Shown: piece by piece, positions 10,657 through 21,473 of the stretch
Numbering within the stretch: the first letter of the stretch is position 1
Layout of the letters: each line of letters starts with the position of its first letter
NCBI GenBank assembly: GCA_036897095.1
Contig: JAYMSP010000534.1
Location: 1 to 48,172, forward strand
From: Plantago elongata
Taxonomy: Eukaryota > Streptophyta > Magnoliopsida > Lamiales > Plantaginaceae
Reading direction: 5' to 3'
DNA length: 48,172 nucleotides
Translations under genes and position numbers: made by a program
The notes under the pieces: model-generated
Databases searched by the model: none
Seen by the model: only the letters and a program-made list of their open reading frames with translations
What the model was told of the DNA's origin: nothing

Positions 10657-13600
10657 GTCAGGGAAGCCGGCGCCTCCTACCGGATTCCGGCAGTTTACTA
10701 CCTCAGGCTCCCAAGGTAGGGGTATTGTGGGCGTTTCCCCACATGCTAGAGACTCAGTCCGTTCCAATTCTTCCTTTGGTGGACGTGACGTGCAGTTGAA
10801 TCAGGGGGGTATGGTTTCAGGTGCTTCAAGTGTGCAGCGGAAAGAAACTGATACTGGGATAGTAATGAAGAATGTTAATTCATTGACCAAGGAAGCATTA
10901 AGATCGGAACAGTTACCCCCGACTAATTCTCTTTCAATCTCCAGCCACTTGGCCCAATAGCTTCTCTACTCTCCAATTCATTAGCCCACCTTGTGACCCA
11001 GACCGGCCCAATACTCCCCTCTCCTCTAAATCTTTTTTCCAATCCCATACTGGGCCAGACCAGTATTCCCTTAAGCCCAATTCACCCATCCCCACCCATT
11101 GATCCACAACCAATGTTTGTCTTTCCCCAGCCTTCACCCCAGTACTGATGTCCCGCTCCTGACTAATGGGACCCGGAAACGTGGTCGACCGGTTGGGTCG
11201 GGGCGAACGTCGAAGAAGTATGGTCCCAGAAATCCAAATAAAGGAAAACATGAGCGTGTGAGTACTATGCAACAAGCTAATAAGAAACAATGAGTTGGTC
11301 CCCTATCTATTGATTTATTATCAGAGGCGGGTGTTGCTAGGCAGCCCCGCCTATCCCACCCTTGGACAGTTCGAGCTTTAGGGGATTTTCTCTACGCCCA
11401 TAACTCCGATTTTATTTTTCTTATGGATACCCGAATGGTGTTGATGGGATTGATAAAATAAAGCAGAGGTTTGATCTTTTTGGTATTGTGTCCCGACAAT
11501 TGGACAATCAGGAGGATTGTCATTACTTTGACCTCGTGAGAGTGTGGTAGATATTCAATCTTATTCTAAATTTCATATTGATACAAGTGTTCGGTTGCAT
11601 GAGAAGGATGGGGTTTGGCAACTTACCGAATTTTATGGTGAAACTGATCTTAGCAAAAGGAAAAATACATGGGCTCTTTTGAAACAATTGGCACAACAAT
11701 CTTGTAGACCGTAGTGATTGGTGTTTTTAACGAAGTTGTAGATCAGGATGATAAGAGAGGAGGTAATAAAATATCCCCAGGAAGACTACGTGATGCCAGG
11801 GACGCTTATCTTGAGACCGGCCTTTCTAATATCCAGTACTGTGGGTATCGATATACCTGGTCTAATCGGCGCATCGACCAACACCACACGGAGCTCCGCC
11901 TTGACAGAGCAGCGGCTACTCCCAACTGGCGGAAGATCTTCCCGGCGGCACTTGTATGTCACCTTTTCACCCGTAATTCCGATCACTCCCCCATCTTGCT
12001 ATATTTCCGCAAATCTGAGCGGAATCGGTTTCGAAAGCATAGGAGGCGGTTTCGTTTTGAGGCAATGTGGTTGAAATAGGAGGAGTGTGAGATGGTCGTG
12101 GCTGAGAATTGGGATGGTAGCCATAATCTGCTGGCTAACCTCGAGAATTGTAAGTGGGGTCTAGTCGACTGGGATCGACTGAGTTTTGGGTCGGTGAAGA
12201 AGAAGATAGGGGAGATGACATCCGAATTGGAGCAGTTACGGCTCAAGCCGTTTACGGCTGAGGTTAAAAAGTGGATGGATGAAGTCAAACTGACGATGGA
12301 AGAGGAAATAGACAAAGAGGAGATAATGTGGAAGCAGATCAAAAAATCAGTGGCTCGCAAAGGGGGACAAAAATACGAGATTTTTTCACACAAAAGCGTC
12401 TCACAGAGAAAGGGTGAACGACATATCTGGATTATTGGATGATGCATGGGTCTGGCAAGAGGAGCATCCGACTATGGAGCAGATTATAAACAGGTACTTC
12501 ACCTCGATTTTTAAATCCAGAAATCCGACCGAAGATGAGATAGAAACTGTTGTGGGTACTTTGGAAACTCGAGTGGACACCTCGGATCAACCAGGAGCTT
12601 AACCGTGTGTTTTCTCCAGATGAGGTACGAACTGCTCTTTTCGATATGTATCCTTATAAATCCCCTGGTCCTGATGATATGTTTCCTGTTTTCTACCAAC
12701 GCTTTTGGAACATTGCTGGAAAAAATGTTACTGCTTGTGCTCTTTCATTCCTTAATGACAGAATAGTTGACCCCCAGCTTAAATGTACTCATATTGTTCT
12801 CATTCCTAAATGCAAGACACCAGATAAGATTACCCAATTTTGCCCATTAGCCTTAGTAATGTCATATTTAAAATAGCCAACAAAGATATTACTAATATAT
12901 TGAAGCCTTTTATGCACTATATTATCTCGGAGACCCAAGACCCAGTCTGCTTTTGTCCCTAATAGATCAATCACTGATAATGTGCTTGTAGCTTATGAAG
13001 TTAACCACTTTTTGAAGCAAAAAATCAAGGGTAAAGATGTTTTTATGACTTTAAAACTTGATATGAGTAAGGCATATAATAGGGTGGAATGGTCCTTTCT
13101 GAAAAGAGTGTTAGAGAGATTAGGCTTTGAGGATCACTTTATTGATCTGATTATGCAATCTGTGCATACTATCTCTTATTCTGTTCTTTTGAGGATCACT
13201 TTATTGATCTGATTATGCAATCTGTGCATACTATCTCTTATTCTGTTCTTTTGAGTGGAGCTCAATTAGACCCATTTCAGCCGGAGAGGGATCCGTCAGG
13301 GAGATCCTCTTTTCCCTTGCTTGTTCCTTTTTGTTATGGAAGCCTTTAATGCTTCACTCCGCCAGGCAGAGGAGTGAGGTGTTGCGTGGAGTTGATGTAT
13401 CTCTTAGGGCACCAAGGATCTTTCATCTGTTATTTGCGGATGATACCCTTCTCTTTTGCCAAGCTACTCCGGATGCGGCTTGTGCCATTAATGATATACT
13501 TCATAAATTTAGTCTTGCTTCGGGTCAAGATGTTAATTTGGATAAGTCAATGGCGGTGTTTAGAAATGCGAGTAGTGAGGGGATGGATGAGGTGCGGGGT

Positions 13601-15495
13601 TTTCTTCCTGTTAGGATAGTGGATAAACATGATAGTATCTTGAGCTTCCTACGGAGATGGGAAGGTCCAAGAAAGAGGTATTTAGCTGATTGCGAGATAG
13701 GGTGTGGAAAAAAGTAGACGGCTTTAGTAATAAGTTACTTTCTAAGGCAGGAAAGGAGGTCCTTATCAATTCTGTTCTCCAATCTATTCCCACGTATGTG
13801 ATGGGATGGGATGTTTTCAACTTCCGGATTACCTTTTGAAGGAAGTTGATTCTATCATTGCTCGATTTTGGTGGGGTAATGAAAAGGAGAAGAAAATTCA
13901 TGGGAAACATTGGGATTATCTTTGTAGGTCTAAGAGAGATGTTGGTTTGGGATTTCGTGACCTTAGATAATTTAATAAGGCCTTACTTGGGAAATAAATT
14001 TAGAGAATTATTCATTATCCCAATTCCCTTCTTAGTCGAGTCTTGAAAGTCAAATATTTTCCCAATACGGATATCCTTGAGGCCTTTACTAAGAGTAACA
14101 CGCCGTTCTAATTACTTAGGAGAGTATATGTGGGGCTCTTGATCTTGTAAGAAAAGGTGTGCGGTGGCGTGTTGGTGATGGGTCTAAGATTGATATTTGG
14201 AAGGATTGTTTGATTCCTCGTGAAAGTTGTTTTAAGCCTTTTACTCCCAATTTTATGGGAGTTGAGGGTCTCTATGTTTCTGCTCTTATTGATGCATCAG
14301 GTAGATGGGACTCTATTTTCTGGGAGCATGATGTGGAAGCTATTTTGAATATCAATTTGGCTTCCGCTCAGATGGATGATGTGAGGGTCTGGAGTTTTAA
14401 TAAGCATGGCCATTTCTCTGCTTGCAGTGCCTATCACCTGGTCCGGACAGTCCACAAACTGGAGCAGCAGCAGCGTTCTGGTTCTTCGAGTTCAGCTGTT
14501 AATCGGAACTGGACCTGGCTGTGGCATACCAAAATTCCCAAAAAAATTCAAATCTTCTTCTGGAGATTAGTTCATGAGGCCCTGCCTTCTTATAATCTGC
14601 TGCGTTGTAGAGGAATTGATTTGGATATTAAGTGTCCTGTTTGCAAAATTAGCGATGAGTCGTTGCTACATATTTTCCGTGACTGTGCCTTTGCTCGCTG
14701 TTCTGGCCTGTCTCACCATTATCTCATTGCTCGATTTATAATGATGAAATGCAGGTTGTTTCTTGGATCGAGCAGGTGAAAGGTCGATTAGCCATGAATG
14801 ATTTCGAGGTCTTCATTGTCTCTTGTTGGAGTATATGGTCACATCGCAACAAAACTATACATGAGGGTCTTGGATATGATGCAGCTGAGTCCGTGAAGTT
14901 TGTGGGACGTTATCTGGGCAGATTTAAGGAGGCCATTGCTCACTATAACCGCACCAGACCACCTGATGTGCAGCCATCGCAACCTTGGAAGCCGCCTCCT
15001 GTGGGGTGGGTGAAGTACAACTATGATGCGTTGTTTCAGGCGGAATCATCTAGTGCTGGGGTGGGTATTGTTGCCAGAAATGCCGAAGGACGAGTGATTG
15101 TGTGGGAACGGAAGAAACTCGCCATGTTGTCAATGTTGAAGTGGCCGAGTCTCTCGCTGCTTCTTTAGCTGTTCAAATGGCTCGAAGGTTTGGTGACCGA
15201 AATGTGATGTTTAAAGGGGACTGCCTCACGGTGGTTCAGCAGCTCCAAGCACATTCACCTGCTTTATCTTTAGCTGGTCATATTATTGAGGAAACCAAAC
15301 ATCTTACTTGTGGTTTTAGTTTATGTGAGTTTTTGTTTACTAAGAGGTGTGGAAATGGTCTAGCCCATGCGTTGGCTAGTCTTGTAGACACTAATACTGC
15401 TGGTGGATCGGTGCTTCCTTGCACTAATCCACATATCGTAACCGGTTTCTCTTGATAATATATTTTGAAAGTTTGCCCCTAAAAGAATAAATATA
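10657..15495 (+). mobile_element. decayed L1-type LINE with RNase H (5'-truncated)
   Basis: Non-LTR retrotransposon on the + strand. It starts inside the proline-rich end of ORF1 (10660-11290, including RKRGRPVGSGRTSKK). It continues through an AP endonuclease end with SDHSPI (about 11980), and reverse transcriptase blocks SPGPDD (12664), KLDMSKAYNRVEW (13050) and LLFADDTLLF (13429). Next come a zf-RVT domain with WRLVHEALP and CPVCKISDESLLHIF (14560-14690) and a plant-type RNase H (AGVGIVARNAEG, FKGDCLTVV, AHALAS; 15000-15455). The frame changes many times and carries stops (about ten breaks), so it is dead. A 62-bp tandem duplication interrupts the RT at 13129-13252. TATAACA occurs just before 10657 and again at 15496-15502, a possible 7-bp target duplication. 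The 3' end is A-rich but lacks a clear poly-A tail. Confidence 0.88.
13129..13252 (+). repeat. 62-bp tandem duplication inside the LINE reverse transcriptase
   Basis: The bases at 13129-13190 recur exactly at 13191-13252, starting GAGGATCACTTTATTGATCT in both copies. Since 62 is not a multiple of three, the duplication shifts the RT frame. It probably arose by slippage or unequal exchange after insertion. Confidence 0.9.
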
Positions 15496-16035
15496 TATAA
15501 CATATAATTTGGGGCGTTTACATTTTCTATAATGATAATGGTGATATCCATTGCCGTTGTAGGTCAAACCTCGGTCTTTTAACTTGGAGTGCTAACTCAT
15601 TGTTCGTCTTCAAATGAATAATACTAGCTTATATATAATGTACTTTCTACATACTTATGTTATAAATGATAAGTTTTTATTTAAACCCTGAAACTTTTAA
15701 CATATTAAGTTCACACCCTCTTAAAACTATACGAATTCAACTCATTGCCTTTGTGGTTTTTGGACATATCTGCCTTTAAATGCAACGCCTCATCCCTTTG
15801 TATGTCGATGTCTCACCCTTACCTATCACAATTAATTATATCCTGAATACGTATCCGTCTCCTAACACATGCATTTTATCCTTACTCAACCGCATACTAA
15901 TAAATTACTAGTCGTTAACCATCCTATAAAATGGATTTCGAATAAGTCCATTCTATTCATAAGTTATAATAGATAATTATAATAGAGGGGTATAATAGTA
16001 TTTCGGTAAAAATTCATAAAGTTTTAACTCAAACA
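15496..16035. other. intergenic; upstream region of the PPR gene
   Basis: AT-rich sequence between the LINE 3' end and the 5' leader of the EMB2279-type gene. It probably contains the gene's promoter; no distinct element is recognised. Confidence 0.4.
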
Positions 16036-16083
16036 ATGGGGACTCAATCGAAAACCTACAACTTGAAAGGTGGTTGGGTGTAA
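16036..16083 (+). promoter_or_regulatory. upstream ORF in the PPR gene leader
   Basis: ATG at 16036 opens a 15-codon frame (MGTQSKTYNLKGGWV) ending TAA at 16081-16083, out of frame with the main start. A second minimal uORF (ATG TCC AAT TAG, 16153-16164) follows. If both lie in the mRNA they could lower translation from 16173. The transcript start is unknown, so this is tentative. Confidence 0.35.
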
Positions 16084-16172
16084 ATTCACCAAATAACACA
16101 ACAATATCTTCATCATCATCATCTTCACTACTTCCTCTCAAAATTCATCGCCATGTCCAATTAGCAAGAATC

Positions 16173-19100
16173 ATGATGGGCACTTTATCATTTTCCGACC
16201 CTTCTATCTCCCTCTTCACTTCACTACTCACAACTCCCAAGAAACTCCTTCCAACCAAGCTCACCAAATTTTCAGCTACCAACGACAATGGCAGCAACCC
16301 TCTCGACAAAGATTTCGAGTTCAAGACCTCATTCGACGACTATTTGAAGGCCATGGAGTCTATCAAAGTCGAAAGAGACAATACCAACAGTAACAGTATT
16401 AACCGTAGTGGTGATAATTCGAGGAAAAAGAAGGTCTTGAAGAGAATTATCGAAGATAAAGAAGAGAGTGATGGAGATAAGGTGACTGTTTACATGAAGG
16501 AAACTGAGAGGGAAAAGGTTGAACTGAAGCGGGTTAAAGCTGTGGATAGGAAGAAGAGAAGTGTTGGCAGTGAGGATAAGTATGTGGGTTTGGAGGATAG
16601 AGCTGCATTTAGGTCTTTTGAGGGTCAAGGAGATGATGGTGTGAGTGATAAGCCTAGGGTTTCTAGAGTTGACATGGAGGACAGGATTCAGAAGCTTGCT
16701 AAGTGGTGAGCGATTCATTATTGAGTGTGTGTTTTGATTTCGTTTTTGTGTTCAAGATTCAATTTTTACTGTTTATATTCATGAGCTAGGACTATTATAG
16801 CTCTGTATAGTCCCAATTCTGATGCTTAGTTATGTTGGATATTTTTTCATTAAGTTGTTCATTGGTATTATGAGAACTGCAATGGCTGTAAGGATAGTTG
16901 TTTTTAGTCTTTAAGCTCTAGTTTACTGTATTTTCGTATAAATGTGTTGAAGTATGGCAATATCATGTACTTTTTTACAGTTTTACTAGGGTCATTTGCT
17001 CTGACTTATAGTAAAGTAGTTTACTTCTACAGTCTAAATGGTGCAGACATTGACATACCTGAGTGGAAGTTCTCTCAGATGATGAGAAGCGCTCAGATAA
17101 GATTCTCCGACCATTCTATCTTGAGGATTGTGCAGATATTGGGGAAGTTGGAAAACTGGCGGCGTGTGTTGCAGGTCATTGAGTGGATTCAGTCACGTGA
17201 ACGCTACAAGTCGCACAAGATACGGTATAATGTCCATCTTTCTTCCCATTTCTTTGATTTTTCTTAGTATCGTTTAACATATTAATGATTTATGTCTGTG
17301 CAACATCTTTGTTAGTTTATGGTACTAGTTAATAATAGCAGATTGTCATTGCATTCTTCTAATAAAATTTAGTCCTCTTTTCTTTGTGATCACTGTCTTC
17401 CTTTCTCAATCTCATGCTATCGAACTGTTAAAAAAAATCTGCGTTCAGTATGAAGAAATGAGTCTAGGGAATGGTTAATGATATATATTTACATGGTTAA
17501 TTATTCATGCAACGTAAGTATTGTTTCCTTCATGGTTTATCCAGTTATGTATATACTGCTGCACTGGATGCTCTTGGGAAAGCAAGAAGGCCAGTGGAGG
17601 CACTCAATCTCTTCCGTGCAATGCAGGTAATTTGTGTCAATTGCAATTGCTTAATTTGGTACTTTCTGAGATCGGATAACATTATCATCTGTTTATTCAG
17701 GAACAAATGGCTTCCTACCCTGACATTGTGGCTTATCGCTGTATTGCTGTCACTCTTGGGCAAGCTGGGCATATGAAAGAGTTATTTGATGTGATTGATA
17801 CAATGAGGTCTCCTCCCAGAAAGAAATTCAAAACTGGTCCTCTTGATAAGTGGGATCCAAGACTGGAGCCTGATATTATTGTTTACAATTCTGTAAGTAT
17901 TATCTGTTAGATACCTTTCAGTCACAAAAAAAGTATTTGTGATTTTGGAAATGATTACGGTCCTGGCTTGGATGGGCCTTCAACTCTCCTATGATAGATA
18001 GTTCTCATTCTTACTATACATGAAACATCTTCATGCTGTAAAGAAGCCCTTTTAGACATTTGGACAGATATAACTCTTTCTAGTTTAAATTTTCTTGAAA
18101 ACTCTTTTTTGCATAATCATAATTCAGGTCCTAAATGCATGTGTGCGACGTAAGAAGTGGGAAGGGGCCTTTTGGGTCCTACAACAGTTAAGCCAACAGG
18201 GGCAGCGACCTACTTGCACAACGTATGGATTGGTTATGGAGGTACTACCAGGGTCTCTTCTCTGTTTTTTGCTCTATGCAATTGTCAGTGAGTTTGATCG
18301 ACCTCTTTCAGTTTGCTAAGTTCATTCTTATTGGAGCAGGTGATGTTAGCATGTGGCAAGTATAACCTGGTCCATGATTTTTTTAGGAAGGCACAGAAAA
18401 CACATATGCCGAATGCTTTATTATATAAAGGTGACTTCTTGAAGCACTTCATTGCTTTAAAGGATTCCACCGACTGTAGTCGGTTTAACGATTTTCTTAT
18501 TTATTTGTTTGTTTGTTTGTATGCAGTTCTTGTAAATACTTTGTGGAAGGAAGGAAAAACAGATGAGGCCATATGGGCAGTTGAAGACATGGAGAGAAGG
18601 GGGATAGTTGGTAGTGCTGGTCTATATTATGACGTTGCTCGCTGCCTTTGTAGTGCGGGAAGGTGTCAGGATGCACTGAAGCAAGTGAGTCTCTTTAGTT
18701 TGACGACGTGCATTTATACTGCTTTTCACCATTTTTTATGGTTGCATAGCCTTTTATTATCTTGATGGCACTAAAAGGCATCTAAGATATTGAAGTTTAA
18801 CATGCATTGCTAACAAAATCCGTTTTTATAGTGCTTCATCCATGGTGTCAATTTGTGTTTGTCACGTTTTTAGTGCAACAGTCGTTCTGGTGTCCTGAGT
18901 CCTGACAAGTTAGATTTCAGTTTTAATGAAAATTTAAGATTGAATCTTTTTATAGCTTCGAGCAGTGGCAAGATGTGACATCTTGGCTGCATGGGCAAGA
19001 GATTTCAGGGACAGCTAAAGAGTTCAGGAAATTTTTAGAATCGAAGTCCTTGAGTACCATTACTTCTTTGAAACCACTCTCGCCATAAATGATAAAGACA

Positions 19101-20994
19101 GCAGAAAATTATTTGCTTGTACCCACTTCTGTTAACCTGTCACACAGAGGTGTACGATGTCGAAAATGTCTGCATGTACAGTAAAAACTCTATAAAGGAA
19201 TACTCCATAAAGGAATAAACTCTTTATAGTCATAAAAAAATTCGGTCCCAACTTGGGACCAGTTATAAATAGGAATAAACTCCACATTATCATATTCCAT
19301 GACTTTATTCGGTCCCGCCTTAAGTAATTACACCTCCATATAGTAATAAATAATTTAATATTCAATAATATTTATTTATATCTATATGATTTTCATTACA
19401 TGATATTGAAGATGTAAACTGATTATCTAAAAGTTGTTTGTGATAGTGATTTGAACTTTTGAGTGGTAAGGCTGACTTTTAGCGTGTAAGTAGTACTTCA
19501 GTTATATATGAACCTTTGAGTAAGACCCAAAATATCGCTAACTTGTCAATTAAGTTTGAAGCTTCTTGACATGAAAATTTTACTACTTATGTAGTATCAT
19601 CTTCCGGAATTGCCCCTGCTTCTTATCTAATTGATGTGATGATTTCATCTTCTGTTAGATCCATAATTGTTGATCTATGGAATTTCGAAATATATGTTAA
19701 AATTTTATCACAAAAGTTAGTATTTAATAATTCAATAAATATAATATTTAAGTTACGCACATTGTTTTATTATGAAAAAGATATTTTTAGTACAAACCTC
19801 TATTTAGGAATAAACTCTCTATAAGAATATTTTTTCCCGGTCCCGACGATATGACTGTATAGAGTTTTTACTGTAGTTGTTATTTAAGAGCAATTGCGAA
19901 TTTTTACATGTTTCTTTGAAATTTACTTCTTGCACTATCTCATTTGCATTTTGAAATGATTTCTGCAGATTGAGAAGATATGCAAAGTTGCGAACAAACC
20001 ACTTGTCGTGACTTACACTGGTTTAATTCAGGCTTGTCTAGACTCTGGCGACATTCAAAGTGGGGCTTTTATTTTTGACCACATGCAGAAATTTTGTTCC
20101 CCAAATCTGGTAACTTGTAACATAATGCTGAAAGGTTTTCTCGATAATGGGAGGTTTGACAAAGCCAGACAATTATTTTTGAGGTTGTTGGAGAATAGAA
20201 ACTCCATCAGATGCAAAGAAGACTATAGAGTTATGGTGATACCAGATATTTATTCATTTAACACCATGTTGGATGCATGTGTCATGGAGCAGAAGTGGGA
20301 TGATCTTGAGTTTGTATATGAACAAATGCTGAAATGTGGTCACCACTTCAATGCAAAACGCCACCTGAAACTATTACTGGATGCTTGTCGTGCTGGAAAG
20401 GTATTCCCTATGACCACAATTGATTTGTTTAGTACTTGGAACAAGTCTGTTGTATTGCTTATCAGAACTTAGATGCATCCTTTGGGTTGAGTAATTCATA
20501 TGCTACGAAGTTTTGAGAGAATGGAATAGCTTAAAATTTTGAGAATTTGGATTGTGATTGTGAAGTCTGTTTCATTCATTTTTTTAAGCTTTTAGCACAA
20601 ATGGATTGCTATACAGGTGAAACTACTGGCTATGGTGTGGGAGCACTTAGTTGATACAGAACGAGTTCCACCGCCTCCGCTTATTACTGAAATGTTTTAC
20701 ACGAGGCTGCAGCAGGGTGATTGTGGTTCTGCCGTCTCTTGCTTCATGGACTATGCTTCAACTGCACCACAGTTATCTTCCAGAAAGTATTGGTCCAAAT
20801 TTTTCACTGAAAACGCTGATAGTTTTGACGAGGGTACGCTTCATGAATTGGTGGGCAAGGCAAGAATCATTCTTGCCAGGAGTGAAAACATTGCACTTCA
20901 GAGTCTAATGGAATCTTGCAATGAAGTTCTAAGGCCACGAAGAAGACCAATAGAACTTGAGCCTGCAGTAAATTTTCAGCTCATGCCAGTGTAG
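16173..20994 (+). CDS. EMB2279: pentatricopeptide repeat protein, EMB2279-like, chloroplast
   Basis: P-type PPR protein, expected to bind organelle RNA; its Arabidopsis relative EMB2279 (At1g30610) is needed for embryo development and the related DG1 acts in early chloroplast gene expression. Nine exons: 16173-16705, 17033-17224, 17545-17626, 17701-17892, 18128-18241, 18340-18430, 18527-18684, 19969-20400, 20617-20994. They total 2,172 nt, 723 aa, all in phase. The N-terminus is Ser/Thr/Leu-rich without early acidic residues, as in plastid transit peptides. A charged linker (to about residue 175) follows, then NGADIDIPEWKFSQMMRSA and about nine PPR motifs (for example PDIVAYRCIAVTLGQAGHMK, VVTYTGLIQACLDSGDI, PDIYSFNTMLDACVMEQKWD). 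Upstream of the ATG the frame stays open to 16074 without another ATG. The protein is shorter at the N-terminus than my memory of At1g30610 (about 1,000 aa). Intron 7 holds an Emigrant-like MITE. Confidence 0.92.
19179..19873. mobile_element. Emigrant/pogo-like MITE in intron 7 of the PPR gene
   Basis: The ends are CAGTAAAAACTCTATA and its inverted complement (TATAGAGTTTTTACTG), each flanked by TA (19177-19178 and 19874-19875). Arabidopsis Emigrant elements, derived from the pogo-type transposon Lemi1, have very similar termini (CAGTAAAACCTCTATA) and TA targets. At 695 bp it has no transposase frame. Internal stretches repeat the AGGAATAAACTC and TTCGGTCCC motifs. It accounts for more than half of the 1,284-bp intron. 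Confidence 0.8.
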
Positions 20995-21175
20995 ATAAGT
21001 ATCATCCCCACTTTCATATTTGTAATGAAGCCATGTAATAGTCTGAGTTTATGCCCGTTTTTACTAGCATTGCTACCGGCTAGAGGGGCATTAGGCTTTG
21101 AAAGAGGAAAGTTATGTATAATTTTGTACGGTTATATGAGGAAAATAGGAACAGGTAGTTTTTCAGATCTTCTGC

Positions 21176-21400
21176 TGACTGCTGTTCTCTGTGGATATAG
21201 AAGAAAGTGCAATTCATGAGATATTCTGTTCTTCTGTGCAAAAAAAAAAGTGACTGCTGTTCTCTGTGGATATAGAAGAAAGTGCAATTCATGAGATATT
21301 CTGTTCTTCTGTGCAAAAAAATACTGAAATCTTGTGGATATAGAAGAAAGTGCAATACATGAGATATTCTGTTCTTTTGTGCAAAAAAATACTGAAATCT
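21176..21400. repeat. three tandem copies of a ~68-75-bp unit abutting the tRNA
   Basis: A unit containing TGTGGATATAGAAGAAAGTG and GAGATATTCTGTTCTT, and ending in a poly-A run (TGTGCAAAAAAA), occurs three times with starts near 21176, 21251 and 21331. The first two copies are nearly identical; the third has a few substitutions. The last copy ends directly at the tRNA 3' end. Reading frames on the minus strand through this array are by-products of the repetition. Confidence 0.85.
21383..21389 (-). terminator. Pol III T-run terminator of tRNA-Ala
   Basis: Seven A on the + strand, so T7 on the tRNA strand, lie 11 nt past the tRNA 3' end. This is the normal Pol III termination signal. Confidence 0.75.
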
Positions 21401-21473
21401 TGGAGATGCGGGGTATCGATCCCCGTACCTCTCGCATGCTAAGCGAGCGCTCTACCATCTGAGCTACATCCCC
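21401..21473 (-). tRNA. tRNA-Ala (anticodon AGC)
   Basis: Read on the minus strand, the gene begins GGGGATG and closes with CATCTCC plus discriminator A, giving a seven-base-pair acceptor stem with one G-U pair. The A box (TAGCTCAGATGG) and B box (GGGATCGATAC) are in place. The anticodon loop TTAGCAT carries AGC, and the T stem pairs CGGGG with CCCCG. The length is 73 nt with no intron and no encoded CCA. All stems pair, so it looks functional. Confidence 0.96.

Larger units (their letters stand above)
20995..21400. other. PPR gene 3' region
   Basis: The 3' UTR of the PPR gene probably lies at 20995-21120 or slightly beyond. It is followed by the tandem repeats described separately, which run up to the tRNA gene. 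Confidence 0.4.

Noticed and set aside
21080-21458. Minus-strand frames with repeated HFLLYPQ-type blocks
   Set aside because: The repetition comes from the non-coding tandem repeats beside the tRNA; one frame even runs through the tRNA.
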